Assembly: GCF_039542385.1 (NCBI RefSeq)
Contig: NZ_BAABIA010000002.1
Span: forward strand, 620,001 to 684,000
Origin: Prosthecobacter algae
GTDB taxonomy: Bacteria; Verrucomicrobiota; Verrucomicrobiia; Verrucomicrobiales; Verrucomicrobiaceae
Direction: 5' to 3'
DNA length: 64,000 bases
Part shown: positions 17,784 through 26,880 of the stretch, in pieces
Layout: every line of letters begins with the position of its first letter
Numbering within the stretch: the stretch's first letter is position 1
Program-made: the position numbers and the translations under genes
The notes under the pieces: generated by a model
Told to the model about the DNA's origin: nothing
What the model saw: the letters and a program-made list of their open reading frames with translations, nothing else
Databases searched by the model: none

Positions 17784-18185
17784 TTATTCCTCCACTTGGT
17801 GGTAAACCAATTCGTTTCCCTTCAAATGCAGATAGCGGATGGCTCCTTGGATGTCATGGCGGGTCATCGAGGGAAGCTGGTACACATGCCCTTTAAAGAT
17901 CCCCGTGGAGGGGCTGCAGCCATCGCGCAGATTTTCTACCGAGGCGGTCTTATTCCCAGGCACGGCAAAGTCCGCATCCGCTGCACTGGCCACGGCGGCA
18001 AGGCTGGCGATGTTTTGGGCATTGCGCTTGTCCTTTTCATTCTCAGCCCCCTGACGCACCCCGCCAAAGGCGATGATCACCATGGTGCTCATGATGCCCA
18101 GGATGGTAATGACTATCAACATCTCCACCAAGCTGAATCCAGCCCGGCGCAAGGATGTCGTTGGAAGATGAGACCCGATATTCAC
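17784..18185 (-). CDS. Type II secretion pseudopilin / type IV pilin-like protein
   Basis: A 133-residue protein with a class III signal peptide. The short leader ends LRRAG, the prepilin peptidase site is G/F, and mature residues begin FSLVEMLIVITILGIMST, with Glu at +5 as in nearly all type IV pilins. The rest (about 100 residues) is a small periplasmic domain with NAQNIASLAAVASAAD helical extension, as in GspG/GspH-like subunits. Start is GTG at 18185; a promoter-like element sits so close upstream that the mRNA may be leaderless. A GspF-like gene is 7 kb away. The substrate of such a pseudopilus is unknown. Confidence 0.85.
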   Translation of the reverse strand: MNIGSHLPTTSLRRAGFSLVEMLIVITILGIMSTMVIIAFGGVRQGAENEKDKRNAQNIASLAAVASAADADFAVPGNKTASVENLRDGCSPSTGIFKGHVYQLPSMTRHDIQGAIRYLHLKGNELVYHQVEE

Positions 18186-18192
18186 TCTGATA

Positions 18193-18220
18193 ATTCTAAT
18201 TAAGTACGATAATTTTACAA
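18193..18220 (-). promoter_or_regulatory. Possible sigma-70 promoter giving a leaderless pseudopilin mRNA
   Basis: On the minus strand, TTGTAA (18220-18215) and TAGAAT (18198-18193) are separated by 16 bases within an AT-rich stretch. The -10 element ends only 7 bases before the GTG start at 18185, so the transcript would begin at or next to the start codon. The -35 match is 4 of 6, so this is tentative. Confidence 0.35.
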
Positions 18221-18403
18221 GTTTTTTACGTTCCTAAGATTCAAAACCTGGATTTTTTCCCTCTCATTTTAGGGTTTAAGGACTTTTCAGCGCCCTCTTC
18301 GCCAACCTCCCAGCGTTTGGATCAAGACCGTGCTTCCCACGCAGCCCCCTTCTTTTCCGTGGTCAAGGCTCAATCCTCCGCCATAGTGCGCGCCCTTTCT
18401 GCC

Positions 18404-21400
18404 ATGTCCGCCGTCCCTACCGCCGCCCAGATTCGCCAGACGTTCCTCGACTTTTTCAAGTCCAAGGACCACACCATCGTCCCCAGTGACAACGTGGGCT
18501 ACACCAGCCGCGACGGCGCACGCATCTTCACCAATGCGGGCATGAACCAGTTCGTTCCCATCTTCCTCGGCGAGCGCAGTGCCGATGTGGATACCTGGCC
18601 GGGCGTGCTTTCCAAAGGCCTGCCTACCCGCGCTGCCGACACGCAGAAGTGCATCCGCGCCGGCGGCAAGCACAACGACCTCGAAGACGTGGGCCTGGAC
18701 ACCTACCACCACACCTTCTTTGAAATGCTGGGAAACTGGTCCTTTGGCGACTACTTCAAAAAGGAGGCCATCTCCTGGAGCTGGGAGCTCATCGTCGAGC
18801 GTTTCAAATTCCCGCCGAGCCGTGTCTTCGCCACCATCTACCAGCCTAACAAAGAGAAGGGTGATCCGGCGGATCGCGACCAGGAAAGCTGGGACCTGTG
18901 GGCCGAAAAATTCCGCGCGGTGGGTCTTGATCCCGAGATCCACATCGTCAACGGCAACAAGAAGGACAACTTCTGGATGATGGCCGATACCGGCCCCTGC
19001 GGCCCGTGCACCGAGATCCACATTGACCTCACCCCCGGCCCGATTGAGCTCAGCGAAGAACGTCAGCGCGAAGGTGCCAAACTGGTCAACGGCAGCGACG
19101 CGAGCTGCATCGAAATTTGGAACAACGTCTTCATCCAGTACAACGCCAACCCCGACGGCACCTTCACCCCGCTGCCTGCGCAGCACGTGGATACCGGCAT
19201 GGGCTTTGAGCGCCTGACCTCCATCATCCAGGGCACGAAGAACTTCACGGACTTCGAGACCGCGAAGATCAGCAACTACGACACGGATGTCTTCAAGCCG
19301 ATCTTTGATGAGCTGACCCGCCTGAGCGGCAAGCACTACCAGAGCACCCTGCCCCTGCCCAATGAACAGGGCCACGTCATCCCCGTGACGGAACAGGAGA
19401 AAGTGGACGTGGCCTTCCGCGTCATCGCCGACCACCTGCGCACGCTCAGCTTCTCCATTGCCGACGGCATCCAGCCCGGCAACAGCGACCGCAACTACAC
19501 CCTCCGCCGCATTCTGCGCCGCGCCGTGAAGTATGGACGCACGCTGGAATTCAAGGAGCCCTTCTTCTACAAACTCGTGGACGTCCTGGCCCTGCACATG
19601 GGCGAAGTGTTCCCAGAACTGCGCGCCCGCAAAGACCAGATCAAGGCGGTGCTGAAGGTGGAAGAAGAGAGTTTCAACCGGACCTTAGATAAGGGCGTGA
19701 TCGAATTCGATTTTTACGCCTATGAAGTAGAGCAAAGAAATCCTCGAATTGGAATTATTGAGGAAAGTTTCCGTAAACTTAAACCTCAAGTCCTCAGGAC
19801 TGCTGTCTTTGAAGATGCCGAAGTTGATGCGATGAGGTCTATTGCAGACCAGCTTCATAAGGCAGCTCTCGACTTGAAGCTTAATTGCGAGCGAGTCGGA
19901 ATTCGCGAGGATGATTCTTTAGCTGAATGTGCGATGAGGTTTGCCAATGGCATTCAGCCAGGAAATTTTCAGCATCGTGACAGTGCATCCCCTGAAGAAA
20001 TGAGCAGGAAACAAGACAAAGTCACTGAATTGGAGCGCCTGATCATGGCTTCCAAATCCTTGCCTGCTCAGGTTAGTGGTGCATTCGCTTTTTTCCTTTA
20101 CGATACCTGCGGCTTCCCTCTCGATCTCACCGAACTCCTCGCTCGCGAGCGTGGCCTAACTGTTGATACTGAAGGCTTTGAAAAACTCATGACCGAACAG
20201 CGCGAGCGCGCCCGTTCCGCCATGAAAAAGAACGTCGTTTCTGTCAGCGAAATCGAAACCAAGGAACCCACCAAGTTCATCGGTTACGACGAACTGGAGA
20301 CCGAAGCGAAGGTGCTGGAAGTCGTGGCGATGAAGGACAAGACGGCCATCATTCTGGATAGCAGTGTTTGTTATGCCGAGATGGGTGGCCAGATCGGTGA
20401 CAGTGGCCAGATCATCCTGGGGGCCAATACTTACCCGATCAGCAGCACGACGAAGGTGGGCAATACCTGGCTACATTTCATTGAAGGTGAAGAAGCTCCT
20501 GCTGAAGGTGCTCTCGTCCGCCTGGCTGTAGATGGCCCGCGCCGTCACGCCATCGAGCGTCATCACACCGCAACGCATCTTCTTCACTGGGCGCTGCATG
20601 AAGTCGTGAACCAGGAGGCAACTCAAAAAGGCTCCAACGTCACGGCTGAGAAGCTGACCTTTGACTTTAACAACGCCGCCCTCACCGCCGGTCAGCTTGC
20701 TGACATCGAGAAGCTGGTGAATGAGCGCATCGTGGCGAATGACTCTGTTTCCTGGAACGAGATTCCGTATGCGGAAGCCAAGAACAACACGGGCATCATG
20801 CAGCTCTTTGGTGAGAAGTATCCGGAGAATGTCCGCGTGGTGCAGATCGGCGGCAAGCCGCTGGCCCTGGATGGTTACAGCATGGAACTCTGCGGCGGCA
20901 CCCACACCCGTCACACGGGCGAGATCGGCCTCTTCCGCCTCATCGGCGAAGGTGCCGTGGCTGCTGGCGTGCGCCGCATCGAAGCCATCGCCGGACTGGA
21001 AGCCTACCACGCCGCCCGTGCCGATGCCGACCTGCTGAAACTACTGGCTGGCAAAGTCAGCGCCCAGGGCGTGAGCGATCTGGAGAAGAAGATTGACAAC
21101 CTTTTGGCCCAACAAAAAGAGCTGGAAAAAGCCCTCAAGGCAGCCCAGCAGCGCGAAGCCTCCGGCAAGGCCAAGGAACTCCTCGCCACCGCTGAAAACA
21201 ACGTCCTCATCGCCAACCTCGGCGATGTGGATGGCGACTACGCGATGGCCGTGAACGATGCCCTCAAAGGCGTCTTCAATGGCGTCATTGTTCTGGCCTC
21301 CATTGGCGGCGGCAACGTGACTCTCATGGCCACCGTTTCCAAGGAGCATCAGGCCAAGGTGCAGGCCGGCAAGATCATCCAGACCATTGCCCCGATTGTC

Positions 21401-21502
21401 GGCGGCAAAGGTGGTGGCAAACCTGACTTCGCCCGTGGCGGCGGCAAGGACGTCTCCAAAGTGGACGCCGCCCTCGCCGAAGCCCGCAAGCTGGTGGGGT
21501 AA
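18404..21502 (+). CDS. alaS: Alanine-tRNA ligase with an internal insertion
   Basis: Charges tRNA-Ala. The class II catalytic core (residues about 5-250) is recognisable by FFKSKDHTIVPSDNV, TNAGMNQFVPIFLG, FEMLGNWSFGDYFKKEAI and DTGPCGPCTEIH. The editing domain has RHHTATHLLHWAL and CGGTHTRHTGEIG with the zinc ligands, and a C-Ala-like domain ends the protein. At 1032 residues it is about 150 longer than usual AlaRS. Most of the extra length is an insertion of roughly 110 residues at about 19697-20026, between FNRTLDKG and FFLYDTCGFPLDL. That stretch is visibly poorer in GC (about 45 % by hand count over 19741-19980, against 67 % in 19381-19440). The reading frame stays open. ATG at 18404 is chosen because upstream codons look non-coding. 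Confidence 0.95.
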   Translation: MSAVPTAAQIRQTFLDFFKSKDHTIVPSDNVGYTSRDGARIFTNAGMNQFVPIFLGERSADVDTWPGVLSKGLPTRAADTQKCIRAGGKHNDLEDVGLDTYHHTFFEMLGNWSFGDYFKKEAISWSWELIVERFKFPPSRVFATIYQPNKEKGDPADRDQESWDLWAEKFRAVGLDPEIHIVNGNKKDNFWMMADTGPCGPCTEIHIDLTPGPIELSEERQREGAKLVNGSDASCIEIWNNVFIQYNANPDGTFTPLPAQHVDTGMGFERLTSIIQGTKNFTDFETAKISNYDTDVFKPIFDELTRLSGKHYQSTLPLPNEQGHVIPVTEQEKVDVAFRVIADHLRTLSFSIADGIQPGNSDRNYTLRRILRRAVKYGRTLEFKEPFFYKLVDVLALHMGEVFPELRARKDQIKAVLKVEEESFNRTLDKGVIEFDFYAYEVEQRNPRIGIIEESFRKLKPQVLRTAVFEDAEVDAMRSIADQLHKAALDLKLNCERVGIREDDSLAECAMRFANGIQPGNFQHRDSASPEEMSRKQDKVTELERLIMASKSLPAQVSGAFAFFLYDTCGFPLDLTELLARERGLTVDTEGFEKLMTEQRERARSAMKKNVVSVSEIETKEPTKFIGYDELETEAKVLEVVAMKDKTAIILDSSVCYAEMGGQIGDSGQIILGANTYPISSTTKVGNTWLHFIEGEEAPAEGALVRLAVDGPRRHAIERHHTATHLLHWALHEVVNQEATQKGSNVTAEKLTFDFNNAALTAGQLADIEKLVNERIVANDSVSWNEIPYAEAKNNTGIMQLFGEKYPENVRVVQIGGKPLALDGYSMELCGGTHTRHTGEIGLFRLIGEGAVAAGVRRIEAIAGLEAYHAARADADLLKLLAGKVSAQGVSDLEKKIDNLLAQQKELEKALKAAQQREASGKAKELLATAENNVLIANLGDVDGDYAMAVNDALKGVFNGVIVLASIGGGNVTLMATVSKEHQAKVQAGKIIQTIAPIVGGKGGGKPDFARGGGKDVSKVDAALAEARKLVG

Positions 21503-21536
21503 GCCTCAACCTCCGAGAACCTAAGGTCTTCCTGGA

Positions 21537-21586
21537 CCCTGCGACCCGCGAGCTTTGATCGCAGGCCGCAGGGTTCTTTTCTTTAA
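21537..21586 (+). terminator. Rho-independent terminator of alaS
   Basis: CCCTGCGACC (21537-21546) pairs with GGCCGCAGGG (21564-21573) with one mismatch, and TTCTTTTCTTT follows. It starts 34 nt after the alaS stop. Confidence 0.75.
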
Positions 21587-21608
21587 AAGTTATGTGAGCA
21601 ATGCGACT

Positions 21609-21850
21609 CCAGAAGTCGCAAAGCGTCCCGGAGTGCGGTGGCAAAGAAGCCGGAGCCGTGAGGCTTCGGCGACACCGCTCTCGGGCGGGGTGCGCGCATC
21701 CTAACCACCCACCGAACACGAGCGCAGCCACCTTCGAGATCTTCTGGAGTGACTTCACCTCTTCACTGCGCACGAAAGCGGCGTCGCCGAGGCATGGAGT
21801 GCCCTCGCCTCTCTGCCGCCGCACTCCGGGACGCTTCGCGAGACTTCGGA
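21609..21850. repeat. Large imperfect inverted repeat (about 75-bp arms), repeat-element-like
   Basis: The 355-base gap between alaS and the Hsp70 gene holds the alaS terminator and this element. The left arm (about 21609-21685) contains AAGCGTCCCGGAGTGCGG, and the right arm (about 21774-21850) contains its exact inverse complement, CCGCACTCCGGGACGCTT. The inner parts also pair: GGCTTCGGCGACACCGCT against AGCGGCGTCGCCGAGGC. Overall match is roughly three quarters by eye. The layout suits a REPIN- or MITE-like element with no coding capacity. Open frames across it look like noise. Confidence 0.7.
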
Positions 21851-21857
21851 TACTTCT

Positions 21858-23639
21858 TTAAATCAAGCCGCGCCGTACCAACGACTCTTCCATCGCCTGT
21901 TCAACCAGGCGCACGGCGAGTTCCTGGGTGGCATCATCGAGGGCTTGGTTCGCAGCTTTAAGGGCTTTAGCATCGTGCCCGGGAGCCTCCAGAGCAGTAC
22001 GGACTTTGGCAGCGGCGGTTTCGATGACGGCGCGTTCCTCAGCCGTGACGGCATCGCCGAACTGTTCCAGAGCGGCGGCCACGGCGGGGAGGAGTTCTTC
22101 GGCCTTCAGTCGGGCCTCCGTCCACACACGCTCGTTCATGTCCTCAAAGGCGTATTCCACGCTCTCGGCGATCATCTGCTCGACGCGCTCATCGTCCACA
22201 TTGACGGCGGTGTTTTGGATCTCCAGTACAGTGTCCGTATTCGTGGCGGTATCGCGGGCCAGCACCTGCAGGATGCCGTTGGCATCAATGGAGAACTGCA
22301 CCCCCACACGCGCGCTGCCTTTCGGCCCTGGGGGAAAAGGCACCTCCACGCGGCCCAGTTCCCAGTTGTCCTTGGCCAGTTCGCGCTCGCCCTGCAGCAC
22401 GCGAATCAGCATGTCGGCCTGATTCGCCACGGCATTGGTAAACATCTCCCCGGCCTTGCAGGGAATGGTGCTATTGCGCGGGATGATGATGTTCATCAGG
22501 CCGCCGAAGGTCTCGATACCTAACGACAAGGGTGTCACATCCAGCAGCAGCACATTTTTCAAAGAACCGCTCAAAATCCCCGCCTGAATGACCGCGCCTA
22601 GGGCCACGGCTTCATCGGGGTTTTGTGAAGTGTTCGGCGCGCGGCCAAAGATTTCCTCCACGTAACGATGCACCAGCGGGATGCGCGTGCTGCCGCCCAC
22701 CAGGATGACTTCATCCAGCTCTTCCGGTTTCACCCCGGCATCGCTCAAGGCCCGCAGGCAGTGAGCACGAGTGCGCTCGATCAAGGGACGGATGAGCTTT
22801 TCAAAAGCCACGCGGGTCAACTCCAGACTGAGGCTGTTCGCTCCATCGAAAAAGGGCAGTTCAATGAGGGTGCTGTCCTCTGCGGACAGTCGTTTTTTGG
22901 CCACTTCCGCCGCGACCAAAAGGGATGATAGCCGGGCTCCATCAGGCGGGCTGGAAAGCTTGGCACCTTGCAGCACATGCTCCACCAGCAGGCGGTCGAT
23001 GTCATCTCCGCCGAGCTGGGTGTCCCCGGCGGTGCTGAGCACCTGGAACACACCCTCGCGCATCTCCAAAACGCTGATGTCAAAGGTGCCGCCACCCAGG
23101 TCATACACGGCGATCTTTTTTCGCTCGTCCAATTTGTCCAGGCCATAGGCCAAGGCCGCAGCCGTGGGCTCGCTGACGATGCGCTCCACCGTCAGTCCAG
23201 CCAGCTCCCCGGCCTGCTTGGTGGCATTGCGCTGAGCATCGTTAAAATAGGCAGGCACGGTGATCACGGCGCGTGACACAGGCTGCTCCAGCGCCCTTTC
23301 GGCGATGGCCTTCAGCCGCCGCAGGATCTCGGCGGAGACTTCCACAGGCGTCACGCCCAATTGACGCAAGTCATAGGGCGGCTGCCAGCCCCCCTCCCCC
23401 GCCCGGCGGCCGATGAGGCGCTTCACACTGGTGACGGTGCGCTGCGGGTCCAGGGCACGCTGGCGCAGGGCCGGGGCCCCGACGATGCGTGCGCCCTCGC
23501 TGCTGAAATGCACGGCGGAAGGGGTCAGCCGCTGGCCTTCCTCATCCGCTAGCAGAATGGGGAAACCGCTGTCCACCACACCGACGAGGGAATTCGTGGT
23601 GCCGAGGTCAATGCCGAGGATGGGGGAGAGGTCAGGCAT
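21858..23639 (-). CDS. Hsp70-family chaperone (DnaK/HscA-like)
   Basis: A 593-residue Hsp70. The nucleotide-binding domain starts LGIDLGTTNSLVGVVDSG and carries VPAYFNDAQRNATKQAGELA, IVSEPTAAALAYGLDK, YDLGGGTFDISVLEMR and VGGSTRIPLVH. The substrate-binding domain contains LLDVTPLSLGIETFGG and STIPCKAGEMFT. The chain ends soon after the helical lid and lacks the acidic tail of housekeeping DnaK, so it is closer in length to HscA-like members; no iron-sulphur cluster assembly genes or DnaJ are adjacent. ATG at 23639 is chosen because AGGAGGAAAGAC precedes it, one of the best ribosome binding sites in the window. It is divergent from trpD with 99 nt between them. Confidence 0.9.
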   Translation of the reverse strand: MPDLSPILGIDLGTTNSLVGVVDSGFPILLADEEGQRLTPSAVHFSSEGARIVGAPALRQRALDPQRTVTSVKRLIGRRAGEGGWQPPYDLRQLGVTPVEVSAEILRRLKAIAERALEQPVSRAVITVPAYFNDAQRNATKQAGELAGLTVERIVSEPTAAALAYGLDKLDERKKIAVYDLGGGTFDISVLEMREGVFQVLSTAGDTQLGGDDIDRLLVEHVLQGAKLSSPPDGARLSSLLVAAEVAKKRLSAEDSTLIELPFFDGANSLSLELTRVAFEKLIRPLIERTRAHCLRALSDAGVKPEELDEVILVGGSTRIPLVHRYVEEIFGRAPNTSQNPDEAVALGAVIQAGILSGSLKNVLLLDVTPLSLGIETFGGLMNIIIPRNSTIPCKAGEMFTNAVANQADMLIRVLQGERELAKDNWELGRVEVPFPPGPKGSARVGVQFSIDANGILQVLARDTATNTDTVLEIQNTAVNVDDERVEQMIAESVEYAFEDMNERVWTEARLKAEELLPAVAAALEQFGDAVTAEERAVIETAAAKVRTALEAPGHDAKALKAANQALDDATQELAVRLVEQAMEESLVRRGLI

Positions 23640-23738
23640 GTCTTTCCTCCTCATAGCCATGCCTTTAGCCGAAAGACAAGGAATCGTTGCGCGCTGGCGA
23701 TTGCCAAAAGGGGTCTCCTCTGTCAGCATCCGCGTCCC

Positions 23739-24776
23739 ATGCAGACCTTACTCACTCCCCTCGCCGAAGGCAAAAGCCTGACCGAAGCCCAAGTGCGCGA
23801 AGCCGCCGCCTTTCTGGTGGATGCGGAAGAGTCTGCGGAAACCAAGGCCAATTTCCTCCGCACCCTGGCCAAAAAGGGTGAAACCCCGGCTGAAATCGCC
23901 GCCTTCGTCCAGGAATTTCTCCGCCTGGCCGTGGACCCGGGCCTGGACCGCGCCAAACTGCCCGGCCCCATGCTGGATGTGGTGGGCACCGGTGGGGACA
24001 AGCTGCACCTCTTCAATGTTTCCACCACCGCCATGTTCATCCTGGCCGCGGGCGGCGTGTGCGTGACCAAACATGGCAACCGCGGCGTGACCAGCAAGGC
24101 GGGCGGGGCCGATGTGCTGGAGGCCCTGGGCATCCGCATTGACCTGCCGGTGGACCGCGTGGCGCGCGGCATGGAGACCAATGGCCTGGGCTTTTTCTTT
24201 GCCCCCCTATACCACCCCGCCTTCAAGGCCGTGGGCGAGGCCCGCAAGATCCTGGCCAGCGAAGGCCAGCGCTCCATCTTCAATCTCCTGGGCCCTTTGC
24301 TGAACCCCGCCCGGCCCGATTATCAGCTCCTGGGCGTGTTTGACCCCACCCTCACCCGCTCCTTTGGCGAGATTTTGAGCACCCTGGGGCGCAAAAAAGC
24401 GTGGGTCGTCCACGGCACCACTCAGACTGGCGGCGGCATGGACGAACTTTCCACCCTGGGCCATAACCACATCTGCGAGGTGCATGAGGGAAAGGTGACC
24501 GACATCACCCTCGATCCCAGCACCCTCGGATTTAGCCCCGGGGCGCTGGAAGAACTGGTGGGCGGTGATGCCGCAGAAAACGCCGCCATCATCGAAGGCA
24601 TCCTCAGCGCCACCCTCAAAGGCCCCAAACGCGACATCGCCGTGCTGAACGCCGCCGCTGGCTTCGCCATCACCGGCATCACCCCCGACCTCGCCGAAGG
24701 CAAAACCCTCGCCGAATCCCTCCTCGACCGCGGCGCCGCCCACGCCAAAATGGTGACCATGCGGGATTGGTGCTGA
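23739..24776 (+). CDS. trpD: Anthranilate phosphoribosyltransferase
   Basis: Transfers the phosphoribosyl group of PRPP to anthranilate, the second committed step of tryptophan synthesis. The 345-residue length is normal. Hallmarks are the PRPP/Mg site DVVGTGGDKLHLFNVSTT, KHGNRGVTSKAGGADVLEALG in the anthranilate tunnel, and FFFAPLYHPAFK and FNLLGPLLNPARP further on. It stands alone; no other trp genes flank it, so the pathway genes are dispersed, as in many non-proteobacterial genomes. ATG at 23739 has no obvious Shine-Dalgarno sequence. No attenuator-like leader was seen. Confidence 0.95.
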   Translation: MQTLLTPLAEGKSLTEAQVREAAAFLVDAEESAETKANFLRTLAKKGETPAEIAAFVQEFLRLAVDPGLDRAKLPGPMLDVVGTGGDKLHLFNVSTTAMFILAAGGVCVTKHGNRGVTSKAGGADVLEALGIRIDLPVDRVARGMETNGLGFFFAPLYHPAFKAVGEARKILASEGQRSIFNLLGPLLNPARPDYQLLGVFDPTLTRSFGEILSTLGRKKAWVVHGTTQTGGGMDELSTLGHNHICEVHEGKVTDITLDPSTLGFSPGALEELVGGDAAENAAIIEGILSATLKGPKRDIAVLNAAAGFAITGITPDLAEGKTLAESLLDRGAAHAKMVTMRDWC

Positions 24777-24827
24777 GATAAGCCTGAGGATTGAACGCAA
24801 CCAGTCTTCCAGGATACTCATGCAGGC

Positions 24828-26663
24828 ATGATACGCCTATTCTTTCTCGTTTTGGGACTGCTTTCCCCACAGCTCTGGGGGCAGTCGCGAAATGAAGAGC
24901 CGAATGCCTCAGCCTCTTTCCATGGTGGAGTAGGTAACCCAATTCCCAATGTGGAACTGCCTAAGCAGGTGGTCGCGGCTGAAGGCGAACTGACGCTCTA
25001 CGCCGACTTTTCTCAGACGAGTGAAAAAGCCAACCTCCTGTTTCTGGTCAATCGTTCCGAAGCGAGCGTGACTTTCGAGTCCCAGGATGGAGACATTTAC
25101 ATCAAGCTGGAACATGAGCTGCCGGACGGAAGATGGCAACGCGCCCAGGCGCATCAAAGCAGCTGGTGTGGAAACAGTTATGGCGTGCGTGTACTGCCTC
25201 CAGGCCAGCATTTTAAACTGTCTGGCTATCGAGCTCAAAAAGGCCATTCAGCCCGCGTCCGCTATGCCTGTTACGGGAGTGTGGAGGTTATTTCGAACAC
25301 CGGCAAAGGGCTCTATGCACCTGCTGATGTAGAGGCGGCGAACAAGGATGGCATCACGTGGCGCGGAACACCTCAGGAACTCTACCGCCATCTAGACCTG
25401 GATACCCTCAATTCAGATCATCCAGATGAAGTGTTCCGCCAGGAACTGGGAATTGCTTCCCTGGAACTGTTAAGGGTTCTGGGAGGACCGGGAACCCAAA
25501 GCCCAAAAAGAAAGGCCGAGGAATGGGTAGCACGGCAGTCTGCCAAACAAAGCCTCACCGATGATGAATCCAAAGCCCTGGCCTCAATCAAGGCGGTGCT
25601 GGCACGTCCCTGGATGGAGGAAATGGATTGGGAAAGATTGTTGAACCATTGTTTTCAGGCTCTGATCAAACCTCCTTCCGAGCCTTCCATTTTTGGTTCG
25701 CCTGAATCCATCCCGCATTTACTTTGGCAGGCCATGGCTGCACTCGCGGAACCCGCCCGGACAGGCTACGCGCTTCCCAAACCCGTTTCTAACGCATCGT
25801 TGAAGCCCGTTCTGGAAATGGCCGCCAATCGTCTGATGACAGCTCCTGAGGCAGAGCAGGAGGCGATGCTTCGTATCCTGACCGCACAAGCTCCGCTCGC
25901 AGATGAATGTCTGGGGGATGCCATTTTTGAATCCTATCTGGCCAGTTCCAATAAAGCTGTTGTGAGAGCGGGTGCCCAAGCACTCTCCCGACGCTCCCGC
26001 TGGCAGAAATTAGTGGAGCAGGCTTGGAAGCTCTCCTCTGACAGTCAAATCATTGTGCTGAATGCTTTGCTCAGAGCTGAAGAGGCCGAAAATCGCCGTG
26101 GAATGGATGGCCATGGGGGTCTACGCGATCCGGATCGTGAAACCGATGAAGGTCTTTTTTGGAAGCATTGCCTGCGCACATGTCCCGTGCAGTGTGCTGT
26201 AATATGGCAACAACTATCCACACGATCTGCTTACCTTCCTTACCTGCCGTATTTGAAACAGCAGCTACTGCCAGTCATCAAGGCAAAGGCAGATGAGAGA
26301 GATCAAAAAACCGATGAGTTTGAGATGAAATCAGATGACTCAATTGGTATCATCCTCAGCCTCCTTGCACCTCCAGCGGATAACTTTAAACTGCTGGAAG
26401 AAGGGATAAGCCAAGCGGACTTGATCACTCAGCTAAACCGCCTTTTAAAGCATCCTGGCTATGTCAAACAACGAGGTTTCAACCATTCAGGCGGATCCTC
26501 CGTGGAATATGAAAGGCGGCACTTTCTCATTCGTGACGAAGCCAGCCAGGCCTTAAAGCGATTGCAACAATCTGTGCCTGAAAACTTGGTTACGGAACGA
26601 ATCGTCACACCTACCCAGACTTCTCCCAATGCAGGGCAGCGCGGCAACGATCCTTTTCGTTAA
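24828..26663 (+). CDS. Exported protein of unknown function
   Basis: A 611-residue protein with a Sec signal peptide (MIRLFFLVLGLLSPQLWG, cut near QS). The first third is beta-rich (LTLYADFSQTSEKANLLFLV, VRVLPPGQHFKLSGYR) and suggests an immunoglobulin-like or sandwich domain. Residues from about 200 are mostly helical, with repeats such as LLWQAMAALAEPARTGYALP and VRAGAQALSRRSRWQKLVEQ that could be HEAT-like. Base composition falls along the gene (about 42 % GC at 26281-26340), lower than its neighbours, so it may be recently acquired. I do not recognise the family. It follows trpD by 51 nt on the same strand but shares no obvious function. Confidence 0.65.
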   Translation: MIRLFFLVLGLLSPQLWGQSRNEEPNASASFHGGVGNPIPNVELPKQVVAAEGELTLYADFSQTSEKANLLFLVNRSEASVTFESQDGDIYIKLEHELPDGRWQRAQAHQSSWCGNSYGVRVLPPGQHFKLSGYRAQKGHSARVRYACYGSVEVISNTGKGLYAPADVEAANKDGITWRGTPQELYRHLDLDTLNSDHPDEVFRQELGIASLELLRVLGGPGTQSPKRKAEEWVARQSAKQSLTDDESKALASIKAVLARPWMEEMDWERLLNHCFQALIKPPSEPSIFGSPESIPHLLWQAMAALAEPARTGYALPKPVSNASLKPVLEMAANRLMTAPEAEQEAMLRILTAQAPLADECLGDAIFESYLASSNKAVVRAGAQALSRRSRWQKLVEQAWKLSSDSQIIVLNALLRAEEAENRRGMDGHGGLRDPDRETDEGLFWKHCLRTCPVQCAVIWQQLSTRSAYLPYLPYLKQQLLPVIKAKADERDQKTDEFEMKSDDSIGIILSLLAPPADNFKLLEEGISQADLITQLNRLLKHPGYVKQRGFNHSGGSSVEYERRHFLIRDEASQALKRLQQSVPENLVTERIVTPTQTSPNAGQRGNDPFR

Positions 26664-26880
26664 AAAACGCTTCCCGTCGCAGCGTTCACTTCTCTAAGCG
26701 CAGCCGCGAAGCCTCCCAAGATCAGGCATGGGTCCACGCCACAATGGTAGCCATGAGTGAGAGTCTCAAATATTCTCAAACTGAGGCCAGAATGTCCTCA
26801 CTCTTTGGGGCCAACCCACTCAACACCCAGGATTGCAGTTGAGCGCCGCGCCGGGCGGGGTAAAGCTGACATCCCCCGCC

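Noticed and set aside
18287-19597. Long open frame of over 400 codons on the minus strand opposite alaS
   Set aside because: It mirrors the codon structure of the strongly supported alaS gene; GC-rich genes often leave the antisense frame open. The predicted peptide has no family features.
19697-20026. Intein in alaS
   Set aside because: No Cys/Ser at the start junction and no His-Asn at the end; the length of about 110 residues is too short and no splicing motifs are seen.
26664-26880. Possible S-adenosylmethionine riboswitch upstream of the cystathionine gamma-synthase-like gene
   Set aside because: A few words (ATTGCAG, TAAAGCTGAC) recall SAM-II, but I could not form the pseudoknot or find the other conserved positions. 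I see nothing else firm in this 217-base gap.
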